From the NCBI GenBank assembly GCA_947492185.1, contig CANLMR010000005.1:124001-188000 (forward strand): DNA of 64,000 nucleotides. Direction: 5' to 3'. A model generated the notes under the pieces. The model saw only the letters and a list, made by a program, of their open reading frames with translations, was not told the origin of the DNA and made no database searches. The stretch is from an uncultured Tenacibaculum sp. (GTDB taxonomy: Bacteria; Bacteroidota; Bacteroidia; Flavobacteriales; Flavobacteriaceae). Position numbers and translations under genes: made by a program. Below, one piece after another: positions 47,322-56,482 of the stretch. Numbering within the stretch: the first letter of the stretch is position 1; each line of letters starts with the position of its first letter.

Positions 47322-48650
47322 TTAAGAGCTATAGCGGATCCATTTCCACAAGTCTTTGTAATTAGCTTTTTTACCATACATTAAAATTCCAACTCTATAA
47401 ATCTTAGCTGCAATCCATACGGCACTCATAAAAGTAACTATTAAAATTAAAAGCGACAATGCTATTTCCCACCAAGCTACTCCAAATGGTATTCTCATTA
47501 ACATTACTATTGGAGAAGTAAATGGTATGTAAGAGAAGATGACAGAGATTGGTCCATGAGGATCATTTATTACAGTAAAGAAACCTACATATACTCCTAA
47601 TATTAAAGGAAGCATTATCGGTGTCATAAATTGCTGTGTATCTGTTTCATTGTCTACAGCTGCTCCAATAGCAGCAAATAAAGAACTATACAACATATAA
47701 CCGCCAAAGAAATAGAAAATGAATAATATGAACATTTTTAATAATGGTAGAGCTAAAACTCCTTGCATTAAACGTTCTATTTTTCCGCCGCCGCCAGCAG
47801 CTTGTTTCATTGCTTCCATTTGCTCTGGAGAAACTCTAGCAGATTGCATTTCGGTCATGTCAATTCCAAAAACTAAAGGTAAAACCATACTTAGAATAAA
47901 AATAATGATTCCCCAGATAAAAAACTGTAATAAACCAGCTGATGCATTTCCTATAATTTTCCCCAACATTAATTGAAAAGGTTTTACAGATGAAACAATT
48001 ACCTCAATAATTCTACTTGTTTTTTCTTCAATAACACTTCGCATTACAGAAGTTCCATATATCAAAACAAACATGAATAATAAATATCCTGCTGCTCCAC
48101 CTGCAATTATACTTGCTACGTTCTTTGCTTTAGAAGATTCTTCTCCAGAAAAATTAAACATTTTAATATCTGACGATATTCTTGAAGCCTTAATTTTAGC
48201 CAAATCAATTCCAAACTTAGTCAGTTTTAAATTTTTCAATCTCCTTTCTATCTTTCCTTCTATTTCTCCCATAACAGATAATCCAGGAGAATCTTTAGAA
48301 TAGAATTCTATTGACTTTGCTAAAATTTCTAAACTATCTTTTTTAGGAATAATTAAAGCTCCGTAATAATTTCCTTCTTCTACTTTCTTTTTGGTTTCTT
48401 CTGCTCCTAACTTTGTATAATCTTCATAAACTACCGTTTTAGAATCTTTAAATGTTTCTTTTGAAAAAATTCCTGAATCATCTACAAAAACAATCTTTTT
48501 AATTTTTTCATCATTTTTTTTCATTAGAAAATAAACCAAAGCTCCCATACCTACCATTAGTAATGGACTCAAGAATGTCATGATGATAAATGATTTGTTT
48601 TTTACTTTCGCAAGAAATTCGCGTTGTATAATTAGTTTTAACTTATCCAT
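47322..48650 (-). CDS. ABC transporter permease, NatB/ABC-2 type
   Basis: 442 residues. One N-terminal membrane helix (FIIMTFLSPLLMVGMGALVYFL), a ~150-residue extracytoplasmic domain, then five or six C-terminal helices including GTSVMRSVIEEKTSRIIEVIVSSVKPFQLMLGKIIGN, the coupling segment typical of the NatB/YhaP group. Pairs with the ATPase gene 4 bp upstream to form an exporter (sodium, lipid or peptide substrate; not determinable). Confidence 0.92.
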   Translation of the reverse strand: MDKLKLIIQREFLAKVKNKSFIIMTFLSPLLMVGMGALVYFLMKKNDEKIKKIVFVDDSGIFSKETFKDSKTVVYEDYTKLGAEETKKKVEEGNYYGALIIPKKDSLEILAKSIEFYSKDSPGLSVMGEIEGKIERRLKNLKLTKFGIDLAKIKASRISSDIKMFNFSGEESSKAKNVASIIAGGAAGYLLFMFVLIYGTSVMRSVIEEKTSRIIEVIVSSVKPFQLMLGKIIGNASAGLLQFFIWGIIIFILSMVLPLVFGIDMTEMQSARVSPEQMEAMKQAAGGGGKIERLMQGVLALPLLKMFILFIFYFFGGYMLYSSLFAAIGAAVDNETDTQQFMTPIMLPLILGVYVGFFTVINDPHGPISVIFSYIPFTSPIVMLMRIPFGVAWWEIALSLLILIVTFMSAVWIAAKIYRVGILMYGKKANYKDLWKWIRYSS

Positions 48651-48654
48651 AACT

Positions 48655-49584
48655 TTATTGGTTTTTATTTACTGCTTGAATAAAAATATCATTAGCACTA
48701 GGCACTAACTCTACAAAATGATTTACTTCTCCTTTTTCTGTTAAATACGATAAAAGGTCATTTGAAGTTTTACCATTTACCAATTTAACTTTCAATTTTA
48801 AACCTTCATTTAATGATTTAAAATCGGCAGGACTAACTTCATAACTTTCCTGTAATTGTTGTTGTATTAAAGCAGAATCATCAGTTTTTAAACCAACTTC
48901 AAAAACATTAGTTCTATATTGTCTTTTAATATCTTCAAGTTTTCCCTCTAAGATTTTATTAGATTTATTTATAAGAGCAATATGATCACACATCTCTTCC
49001 ACACTTTCCATTCTGTGTGTAGAAAAAATAATGGTAGATCCCTCATCTCTTAATTGTAATATTTCTTTTGCTATTAATTGCGCATTAATAGGATCGAATC
49101 CAGAGAAAGGTTCGTCAAATATTAAAAGTTTAGGAGAATGCAATACAGTTACGACAAACTGCACTTTTTGAGCCATACCTTTAGATAACTCTTCTATTTT
49201 TTTGTTCCACCAAGCTCCAATATCAAACTTCTCAAACCAGTACTTTAATTTCTTTTTTGCTTCAGATTTACTCATTCCTTTTAATTGAGCTAAATACAAA
49301 GCTTGCTCACCTACCTTCATTGATTTATACAATCCTCTTTCTTCTGGTAAGTATCCGATGTTAGCAATATGTTTTGGAGCTAATTTTTCTCCATCAAGAA
49401 TTACTTCTCCACTATCAGGCATCGTAATTTGATTAATAATTCTAATTAATGATGTTTTTCCCGCTCCATTAGGACCAAGCAGTCCAAAAACACTTCCCTT
49501 AGGAATGTGCATAGAAACATCATTTAATGCGGTGAAGTCTCCGTAACGTTTAACCACATTATTAATTTCTAATAAGTTATTCAT
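48655..49584 (-). CDS. ABC transporter ATP-binding protein, NatA type with DUF4162 tail
   Basis: 309 residues. Walker A GPNGAGKTS, Q-loop GYLPEERGLY, signature LSKGMAQKV, Walker B LLIFDEPFSGFD and H-loop STHRMES. The C-terminal ~85 residues match DUF4162, found on NatA-like and bacitracin-type exporters. First gene of the minus-strand operon of ATPase, permease, MscS and lipoprotein. A promoter with TATGTTTG lies at 49635-49628. Confidence 0.93.
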   Translation of the reverse strand: MNNLLEINNVVKRYGDFTALNDVSMHIPKGSVFGLLGPNGAGKTSLIRIINQITMPDSGEVILDGEKLAPKHIANIGYLPEERGLYKSMKVGEQALYLAQLKGMSKSEAKKKLKYWFEKFDIGAWWNKKIEELSKGMAQKVQFVVTVLHSPKLLIFDEPFSGFDPINAQLIAKEILQLRDEGSTIIFSTHRMESVEEMCDHIALINKSNKILEGKLEDIKRQYRTNVFEVGLKTDDSALIQQQLQESYEVSPADFKSLNEGLKLKVKLVNGKTSNDLLSYLTEKGEVNHFVELVPSANDIFIQAVNKNQ

Positions 49585-49627
49585 AGGCTATAGTTGATTT
49601 TTTTTAGTTGGCAAACTCTATTGTTTA

Positions 49628-49635
49628 CAAACATA
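49628..49635 (-). promoter_or_regulatory. Bacteroidota -7 box for the ABC exporter operon
   Basis: TATGTTTG on the minus strand fits TAnnTTTG, about 44 nt before the ATG at 49584. No convincing -33 TTG at the usual spacing. Confidence 0.4.
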
Positions 49636-49804
49636 CATACTTTTCAAATGATTAGTATAAATAGATGCCAAGTTGTTACATGAACAATAAAAATAAATAT
49701 TCTTGTGATTTTATCGTTCTCTAAAAAAATTGATAATACTCTAAAAATAGAGTAGTTATAATCTCATAATCTCAGTTTTTTGTATTAATTAATTGTTAAT
49801 ATTT

Positions 49805-49852
49805 ATTATGCATGCATAATTTTTTTCTCATTTATTATGCATGCATAATAAA
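49805..49852. promoter_or_regulatory. Double palindromic operator of the marR-fad operon
   Basis: ATTATGCATGCATAAT occurs twice, at 49805-49820 and 49834-49849, both perfect 16-bp palindromes with centres 29 bp apart. The second extends to a 22-bp perfect palindrome (49831-49852) and sits within the core promoter, just upstream of the -7 box at 49859. This is the geometry of autorepression by a MarR dimer. Binding by the adjacent MarR protein is inference. Confidence 0.75.
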
Positions 49853-49858
49853 TTTCTG

Positions 49859-49866
49859 TATATTTG
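49859..49866 (+). promoter_or_regulatory. Bacteroidota -7 box for the marR-fad operon
   Basis: TATATTTG fits TAnnTTTG exactly, 12 nt before the ATG at 49878, next to the operator palindrome. Confidence 0.6.
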
Positions 49867-49877
49867 GAATCGCTAAT

Positions 49878-50336
49878 ATGGATAAAAGTAAAACAATAGA
49901 TCATCAATTAAGAGCAACATGGCAAGCTGTGGCTAAAATGTATAATGAGCAAGCCTCAAAACATGATAGTACTATGGCTATGGCATTTGTATTACTTAAT
50001 ATAGACTTAGAAGAAGGAACTCCTTCTACTGCATTAGGACCATTAATGGGAATGGAACCTACTAGTCTTTCTAGAATATTAAAATCTATGGAAGATAAAG
50101 GTTTAATTGTACGTGTTAAAAATCCTGATGATGGAAGAAGTGTAATTATAAAGCTTACTGAGTTCGGTAAAGAGAAAAGAGAAATCTCAAAAGGGCATGT
50201 TTATCAGTTTAATAATAAAATAAAAGAAAGCCTTACCGAAAACGAAATAAATTCATTTTTTAAAGTAACCGAAATCATAAACAAACTTATAGCCGACAAG
50301 CAGATATATGGCGATATGTCTTCAAAGGCTGTATAA
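49878..50336 (+). CDS. MarR-family transcriptional regulator of the fatty-acid operon
   Basis: About 152 residues from the ATG at 49878 (MDKSKTIDHQLRATWQAV). The frame is open further upstream to an ATG at 49812, but that lies inside the operator and before the -7 box, so it cannot be the start. Winged helix: TPSTALGPLMGMEPTSLSRILKSMEDKGLIVRVKNPDDGRSVIIKLTEFG, with the DxR wing motif (PDDGRS). It is 21 bp before fadN. MarR proteins of this kind usually repress and are released by a small ligand; a fatty acid or acyl-CoA would fit here. Confidence 0.92.
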   Translation: MDKSKTIDHQLRATWQAVAKMYNEQASKHDSTMAMAFVLLNIDLEEGTPSTALGPLMGMEPTSLSRILKSMEDKGLIVRVKNPDDGRSVIIKLTEFGKEKREISKGHVYQFNNKIKESLTENEINSFFKVTEIINKLIADKQIYGDMSSKAV

Positions 50337-50357
50337 AAAATCAAACCTATTCAAGTA

Positions 50358-52766
50358 ATGAGCAAAAGAAGAATTAAAAAAGTAGCAATTATTGGATCTG
50401 GAATTATGGGATCTGGAATTGCTTGTCACTTTGCGAATATCGGTGTTGACGTATTACTTTTGGACATCGTTCCAAGAGAATTAAACGACAAAGAGAAAGC
50501 AAAAGGGCTAACTTTAGAAGACAAAGCTGTTCGTAATCGTTTAGTAAACGATGCTTTAACAGCTTCTTTGAAATCTAAACCATCTCCTATCTACAACAAA
50601 AAATTCGCAGATAGAATTACAACTGGTAATATTGATGACGATTTACACAAGATTGCAGCTGTAGATTGGGTAATGGAAGTTGTTGTTGAACGTTTAGATA
50701 TTAAGCAAAGCGTATTTGAAAAGGTAGAAAAACATCGTACTCCTGGTACTATTATTTCTTCTAATACTTCGGGAATTCCTATTAAGTTTATGAATGAAGG
50801 TCGTAGTGAAGACTTCAGAAAGCATTTTGCAGTTACTCACTTTTTTAACCCTCCTCGTTACTTAAAATTATTTGAAGTTGTTCCAGGACCAGATTGCAAA
50901 CAAGAAGTTACTGATTTCTTAATGGAATATGGAGATAAGTTCTTAGGTAAAACTTCGGTTTTAGCAAAAGATACTCCAGCATTTATTGGAAACCGTATTG
51001 GTATCTTCGGAATTCAATCTTTATTCCATCAAGTAAAAGAATTAGGTTTAACCGTTGAAGAAGTTGATAAATTAACTGGACCAGTAATTGGTCGTCCAAA
51101 ATCAGCTACTTTCCGTACAGTAGATGTTGTAGGACTAGATACTTTAGTACACGTTGCTAACGGTATTTATGAAAACTGTCCTAATGACGAAGCTCACGAC
51201 TTATTTAAATTACCAGATTTCATCAACACAATGATGGAAAACAAATGGTTGGGAAGCAAAACTAAACAAGGTTTTTATAAAAAATCTGTAAATGCAGAAG
51301 GTAAAAAAGAAATCTTAACTCTTGATTTAGATACGATGGAATATCGTTCTAAGAAAAGAGCCTCTTTCGCTACTTTAGAATTAACAAAAACGATTGACAA
51401 ACCAATTGATAGATTTAAAGTATTAGTTGGTGGTAAAGATAAAGCGGGAGAATTCTACCGTAAGAACTTTGCAGCAATGTTTGCTTATGTTCAAAATAGA
51501 ATTCCTGAAATTTCAGATGAATTATACAGAATAGATGATGCCATGAAAGCTGGATTTGGATGGGAAAATGGACCATTCGAAATTTGGGATGCTGTAGGTG
51601 TTGAAAAAGGTATCGAATTAATGAAAGCTGAAGGTAAAGAACCTGCTGCTTGGGTAACTGAAATGGTTGCTAAAGGAGAAACTGCTTTCTATACTGTTAA
51701 AGATGGTGCTACTTATTATTATGATGTAAATGAAAAGGCTCAAGTTAAAAAACCTGGACAAGATTCATTCATTATTTTAGATAACATCAGAAAATCTAAC
51801 GAAGTATTCAAAAACTCAGGAGTTGTAATTGAAGATTTAGGAGACGGAATCTTAAACTGTGAGTTCCAATCGAAAATGAATACTATCGGTGGAGATGTTT
51901 TAGCTGGATTAAACAAAGCAGTTGATTTAGCTGAAAAAGACTTTGAAGGATTAGTGGTAGGAAATCAAGGTGCAAACTTCTCTGTTGGAGCAAACATCGG
52001 TATGATTTTCATGATGGCAGTTGAACAAGAATATGACGAGTTAAACATGGCTATCAAGTACTTCCAAGATACAATGATGCGTATGCGTTATTCATCTATT
52101 CCTGTTATTGCTGCACCTCATGGAATGGCTTTAGGTGGAGGATGTGAATTATCATTACACGCAGACAAAGTTGTAGCCGCTGCTGAAACTTATATGGGAT
52201 TAGTAGAATTTGGTGTTGGAGTTATACCTGGTGGTGGTGGATCAAAAGAAATGGCCTTAAGAGCGTCTGATACATTCCGTAAAGGGGATGTTCAATTAAA
52301 CGTTTTACAAGAGTATTTCTTAACTATCGGTATGGCTAAAGTATCTACTTCTGCATACGAAGCCTTTGATTTAGGTTTATTACAACAAGGAAAAGATGTT
52401 GTTGTTGTAAATAGAGATCGTCAAATTGCAGAAGCTAAAAAACACGCAAGGTTATTAGCAGAAGCAGGATATACACAGCCAGTTGATCGTAAAGATGTAT
52501 TAGTACTTGGTAAACAAGCTCTAGGTGCATTTATGGTTGCTACAGACTCTATGCAAGCTAGTAAGTTTATCTCTGAACACGATCAAAAGATTGCTAATAA
52601 ACTAGCTTATGTGATGGCTGGTGGAGATTTATCAGAACCAACAAAAGTTTCTGAACAGTATTTATTAGACATTGAGCGTGAAGCGTTCTTAAGTCTAACT
52701 ACAGAACGTAAAACATTAGAGCGTATTCAGCACATGTTAAAAACTGGTAAACCATTAAGAAACTAA
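50358..52766 (+). CDS. fadN: Bifunctional 3-hydroxyacyl-CoA dehydrogenase / enoyl-CoA hydratase
   Basis: 802 residues. The N-terminal NAD-binding dehydrogenase has GSGIMGSGIACHFANIG (about 12-28) and the catalytic-pair region THFFNPPRYLKLFEVVPG. The C-terminal crotonase domain has GANFSVGANIGM, HGMALGGGCELSLHAD and VGVIPGGGGSKEMA. The order dehydrogenase then hydratase is that of Bacillus FadN and opposite to E. coli FadB. It carries the second and third steps of beta-oxidation. The stop is 3 bp before fadA. Confidence 0.95.
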   Translation: MSKRRIKKVAIIGSGIMGSGIACHFANIGVDVLLLDIVPRELNDKEKAKGLTLEDKAVRNRLVNDALTASLKSKPSPIYNKKFADRITTGNIDDDLHKIAAVDWVMEVVVERLDIKQSVFEKVEKHRTPGTIISSNTSGIPIKFMNEGRSEDFRKHFAVTHFFNPPRYLKLFEVVPGPDCKQEVTDFLMEYGDKFLGKTSVLAKDTPAFIGNRIGIFGIQSLFHQVKELGLTVEEVDKLTGPVIGRPKSATFRTVDVVGLDTLVHVANGIYENCPNDEAHDLFKLPDFINTMMENKWLGSKTKQGFYKKSVNAEGKKEILTLDLDTMEYRSKKRASFATLELTKTIDKPIDRFKVLVGGKDKAGEFYRKNFAAMFAYVQNRIPEISDELYRIDDAMKAGFGWENGPFEIWDAVGVEKGIELMKAEGKEPAAWVTEMVAKGETAFYTVKDGATYYYDVNEKAQVKKPGQDSFIILDNIRKSNEVFKNSGVVIEDLGDGILNCEFQSKMNTIGGDVLAGLNKAVDLAEKDFEGLVVGNQGANFSVGANIGMIFMMAVEQEYDELNMAIKYFQDTMMRMRYSSIPVIAAPHGMALGGGCELSLHADKVVAAAETYMGLVEFGVGVIPGGGGSKEMALRASDTFRKGDVQLNVLQEYFLTIGMAKVSTSAYEAFDLGLLQQGKDVVVVNRDRQIAEAKKHARLLAEAGYTQPVDRKDVLVLGKQALGAFMVATDSMQASKFISEHDQKIANKLAYVMAGGDLSEPTKVSEQYLLDIEREAFLSLTTERKTLERIQHMLKTGKPLRN

Positions 52767-52769
52767 ACA

Positions 52770-53960
52770 ATGAAAACAGCATATATAGTAAAAGGATATA
52801 GAACTGCCGTAGGAAAGTCAAAAAGAGGTGGTTTTAGATTTAAAAGAGCAGATGAATTAGCTGCTGAGACAATTCAATACATGATGAAAAAACTTCCTGA
52901 GTTTGACGTAAAGCGTATTGATGATGTAATTGTAGGAAATGCAATGCCAGAAGGATCTCAAGGATTAAACATGGCACGTATTATTTCTTTAATAGGATTA
53001 GATTCAGTTGACGTACCAGGTGTTACTGTAAATCGTTTTTGTTCTTCAGGATTAGAAACTATTGGTATGGCAGTTGCAAAAATTCAATCTGGAATGGCAG
53101 AGTGTATTATTGCTGGTGGTGCTGAAAGCATGACTTCTGTTCCTATGACAGGTTTCAAACCAGAATTAAACTATAATATTGTTAATGCTGGTCATGAAGA
53201 TTATTACTGGGGAATGGGTAATACTGCCGAAGCTGTTGCGCAGGAGTATAAAGTTTCTCGTGAAGATCAAGATGAGTTTGCTTTAAACTCTCACTTAAAA
53301 GCGTTAAAAGCTCAGTCTGAAGATCGTTTCCAAGATCAAATTGTTCCTATCGAAGTTGAAGAAACTTACATTGATGGAAATGGTAAAAAAGCTACACGTA
53401 AGTTTACAGTAACTAAAGATGAAGGACCACGTAAAGGTTCAACTATAGCAGGATTACAAAGATTACGTCCAGTATTTGCTGCAAACGGATCTGTTACTGC
53501 AGGTAACTCTTCACAAACTAGTGATGGAGCTGCATTTGTAATGGTTATGAGTGAAGAAATGGTTAAAGAATTAAACTTGGAACCAATTGCTCGTATGGTA
53601 AGTTATGCTGCTGCTGGTGTACCTCCAAGAATTATGGGAATTGGTCCAGTAGCTGCTATTCCAAAAGCATTAAAGCAAGCAGGATTACAACAAAATGATA
53701 TTGACTTAATCGAATTGAACGAAGCATTTGCTTCTCAATCATTAGCAGTAATAAGAGAGTTAGGATTAAATCCTGATATCATCAACGTAAATGGAGGAGC
53801 TATTGCATTAGGTCACCCGTTAGGTTGTACAGGAGCGAAGTTATCAGTACAGTTATTCGACGAAATGCGTAAGCGTGAAATGAAAAGCAAGTACGGTATG
53901 GTAACTATGTGTGTAGGTACTGGTCAAGGAGCTGCTGGTATTTTTGAATTTTTAAACTAA
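52770..53960 (+). CDS. fadA: Acetyl-CoA acyltransferase (3-ketoacyl-CoA thiolase)
   Basis: 396 residues. Nucleophile Cys91 in VNRFCSSGLE, the active His in NGGAIALGHPLGCTGAK, and the proton-transfer Cys in CVGTGQGAAG; all landmarks present. Releases acetyl-CoA in the last step of beta-oxidation. Second structural gene of the operon; 30 bp before the acyl-CoA dehydrogenase gene. Confidence 0.96.
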   Translation: MKTAYIVKGYRTAVGKSKRGGFRFKRADELAAETIQYMMKKLPEFDVKRIDDVIVGNAMPEGSQGLNMARIISLIGLDSVDVPGVTVNRFCSSGLETIGMAVAKIQSGMAECIIAGGAESMTSVPMTGFKPELNYNIVNAGHEDYYWGMGNTAEAVAQEYKVSREDQDEFALNSHLKALKAQSEDRFQDQIVPIEVEETYIDGNGKKATRKFTVTKDEGPRKGSTIAGLQRLRPVFAANGSVTAGNSSQTSDGAAFVMVMSEEMVKELNLEPIARMVSYAAAGVPPRIMGIGPVAAIPKALKQAGLQQNDIDLIELNEAFASQSLAVIRELGLNPDIINVNGGAIALGHPLGCTGAKLSVQLFDEMRKREMKSKYGMVTMCVGTGQGAAGIFEFLN

Positions 53961-53990
53961 CATTTCAAACGAAACAAAAAAATTATTAAA

Positions 53991-55802
53991 ATGGCTGAAA
54001 CATTAAATAAAGATATCATAAGAGGAGGACAGTTTTTAGTAAAAGAAACTAAATGTGAAGATGTATTTACTCCTGAAGATTTTTCTGAAGAGCAAACAAT
54101 GATGAAAGATGCAGTTATGGAGTTTAATGATCGTGAAATCATTCCTCACAAAACTCGTTTTGAAGCTAAAGATTATGCATTAACAGAAGAAACTATGCGT
54201 AAAGCTGGTGAATTAGGATTCTTAGGAGTTTCTGTTCCTGAAGCTTACGGCGGATTAGGAATGGGATTCGTTTCTACAATGTTAACTTGTGATTATATCT
54301 CTAGTGGAACAGGTTCTTTTAGTACTGCTTTTGGTGCTCACACTGGAATTGGTACTATGCCAATTACATTATATGGTACTGAAGAGCAAAAACAAAAATA
54401 TGTACCTGCTTTAGCAATGGGTGAAAGATTTGGAGCTTATTGTTTAACTGAGCCAGGTGCAGGATCTGATGCTAACTCTGGTAAAACTACTGCAGAATTA
54501 ACGGCAGATGGTAAACACTATAAAGTTAACGGACAAAAAATGTGGATTTCGAATGCAGGATTTGCAGAGATTTTCATCGTTTTTGCTCGTATTGAAGATG
54601 ATAAAAATATTACTGGATTTATTTTAGAATACGATAAAAACAATCCAAACGGAGTAACTTTAGGTGAAGAAGAACACAAATTAGGAATTAGAGCTTCTTC
54701 TACTCGTCAGGTATTCTTCAACGACACTTTAATTCCGGTTGAAAACATGTTATCTGAGCGTGGTGGTGGATTTAAAATCGCAATGAACGCATTAAACGTT
54801 GGTCGTATTAAATTAGCTGCTGCTTGTTTAGATTCTCAAAGAAGAGTTATTACTGATGCAGTAAAATATGCTAACGAACGTAAGCAGTTTAAAACTCCTA
54901 TTTCTGAATTCGGAGCTATTAAAATGAAGCTAGCTGAAATGGCTACAAATGCATATGCTGGTGAATCTGCTTCTTATAGAGCTGCTAAGAATATTGAAGA
55001 CAGAATTGCAATTCGTGAATCTGAAGGAAATACTCATCAAGATGCTGAATTAAAAGGTGTTGAGGAATTCGCTATCGAATGTTCCATCTTAAAAGTAGCA
55101 GTTTCTGAAGATATTCAAAACTGTGCTGATGAAGGAATCCAAATCTTTGGTGGTATGGGATTCTCTGAAGAAACTCCAATGGAAGCTGCATGGAGAGATG
55201 CTCGTATTGCTCGTATCTATGAAGGAACTAACGAAATTAACCGTATGTTATCTGTAGGTATGTTAGTTAAAAAAGCAATGAAAGGGCACGTTGATTTATT
55301 AGGACCTGCAACTGCTGTAGGTAATGAATTAATGGGAATTCCTTCTTTCGATGCTCCAGATTTTTCTGAGTTATTCTCTGAAGAAAAAGACATCATTGCT
55401 CGTTTAAAGAAAGTGTTCTTAATGGTAGCTGGTTCTGCAGTTCAAAAATTTGGTCCAGCTTTAGAAAAGCACCAACAATTATTAACTGCTGCTTCTAACA
55501 TTTTAATTGAGATTTACATGGCTGAATCTACAATTTTAAGAACTGAAAAGAATGTTAAGCGTTTTGGAGAAGATGCTCAAAAAGAGCAAATCGCTATGGC
55601 CAAATTATACTTATACAATGCAGTTGAAATCATTACTAGAAGCGGTAGAGAGGGAATTATTTCTTTTGCTGAAGGAGATGAGCAACGTATGATGTTAATG
55701 GGATTAAAACGTTTTACTAAGTATACAAATTATCCTAACGTAGTTGAGTTACGTAATACTATTGTAGAAAAATTAAAAGCAGAAAATAAATACTGCTTCT
55801 AA
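53991..55802 (+). CDS. fadE: Acyl-CoA dehydrogenase
   Basis: 603 residues, the longer form found with Bacillus FadE. The FAD/acyl-CoA core has AYCLTEPGAGSDANSGKTTA, KMWISNAGFAEIFIVFARI and GMGFSEETPMEAAWRDARIARIYEGTNEINRM, where the Glu before GTNE is the usual catalytic base. A C-terminal ~130-residue extension is helical. Catalyses the first, FAD-linked oxidation. Completes the fadN-fadA-fadE order also known from Bacillus, here led by a MarR regulator. Confidence 0.96.
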   Translation: MAETLNKDIIRGGQFLVKETKCEDVFTPEDFSEEQTMMKDAVMEFNDREIIPHKTRFEAKDYALTEETMRKAGELGFLGVSVPEAYGGLGMGFVSTMLTCDYISSGTGSFSTAFGAHTGIGTMPITLYGTEEQKQKYVPALAMGERFGAYCLTEPGAGSDANSGKTTAELTADGKHYKVNGQKMWISNAGFAEIFIVFARIEDDKNITGFILEYDKNNPNGVTLGEEEHKLGIRASSTRQVFFNDTLIPVENMLSERGGGFKIAMNALNVGRIKLAAACLDSQRRVITDAVKYANERKQFKTPISEFGAIKMKLAEMATNAYAGESASYRAAKNIEDRIAIRESEGNTHQDAELKGVEEFAIECSILKVAVSEDIQNCADEGIQIFGGMGFSEETPMEAAWRDARIARIYEGTNEINRMLSVGMLVKKAMKGHVDLLGPATAVGNELMGIPSFDAPDFSELFSEEKDIIARLKKVFLMVAGSAVQKFGPALEKHQQLLTAASNILIEIYMAESTILRTEKNVKRFGEDAQKEQIAMAKLYLYNAVEIITRSGREGIISFAEGDEQRMMLMGLKRFTKYTNYPNVVELRNTIVEKLKAENKYCF

Positions 55803-55809
55803 AAAAATA

Positions 55810-55929
55810 TGAAACTGCTTTCTAACTAATTCGAAAGCAGTTTGAATAAAAATTTCTTCAACTTTTATAGGTTTTAGAATTTAGTTGTTTGTTTAAGATC
55901 ACTGATTAATTTCAGTGATCTTTTTTTTT
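55810..55929 (+). terminator. Terminators after the fad operon
   Basis: A first hairpin AAACTGCTTTC / GAAAGCAGTTT (about 55811-55843) lacks a T run. A second, AAGATCACTGA (55895-55905) / TCAGTGATCTT (55912-55922), runs into T7 and is the probable terminator. Confidence 0.75.
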
Positions 55930-55967
55930 ACAAAAAAGGATTATTTTAGTGCTTTAAAATCATTTCT

Positions 55968-56477
55968 ATGAAAAAAGTTATTCAATTATTTTTATTAATT
56001 ATTTTGATAGGTATTTATTCTTGTGAATCAGATAATTGCATGAAAACAATAACTATTCCTCAATTTTATTTTTATAACGGGCAATCTTATAGTTATGACA
56101 TAGAGCAAGAAGTTTCATGTGACTTTCCAGAACCAACAGTACCAGAACTTATAGAACCACCAGTATTAGAGAATTTTTCGTATGAAATTATAAGCTTTAT
56201 TTTTACGCCAGATACTGGTAATAATTCATCTAAACTAGAATTTGAGGTTAAACTAAAAAACAACAATAACTTCAATGTAACAGGAGTTCCAATATTTACA
56301 CTTAAAAATGATGACTTAACTGTTTCAGGTCCCTATACAAATAACTTAATTAATTCTTGCAATCAAATTAGCGCAAATTCTGAGTGTATTGTAACATATG
56401 AAGCAGAAGAATCGTTAGATATAGCGCAGGTAAATTCAATTGAATTACTTAATGTAGAATATTTCCTTACTAATTAA
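55968..56477 (+). CDS. Lipoprotein of unknown function
   Basis: 169 residues. Lipobox at IYSC (Cys19) after MKKVIQLFLLIILIG. The mature part contains five or six cysteines, a Pro/Glu-rich segment (EPTVPELIEPPVLENF) and a beta-sandwich-like C-terminus (SKLEFEVKLKNNNNFNVTGVPIFTLKN, CNQISANSECIVTYEAEE) that resembles CARDB/Ig-type modules. It is 5 bp before the LytTR regulator, so it may feed a surface signal to it; this is inference. Confidence 0.75.
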   Translation: MKKVIQLFLLIILIGIYSCESDNCMKTITIPQFYFYNGQSYSYDIEQEVSCDFPEPTVPELIEPPVLENFSYEIISFIFTPDTGNNSSKLEFEVKLKNNNNFNVTGVPIFTLKNDDLTVSGPYTNNLINSCNQISANSECIVTYEAEESLDIAQVNSIELLNVEYFLTN

Positions 56478-56482
56478 ACTTG

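Noticed and set aside
49812-49877. Upstream ATG for the MarR gene giving 22 extra residues
   Set aside because: It lies in the operator palindrome and before the TATATTTG -7 box; the extra residues (HNFFLIYYACIINFCIFGIAN) do not look like a MarR N-terminus.
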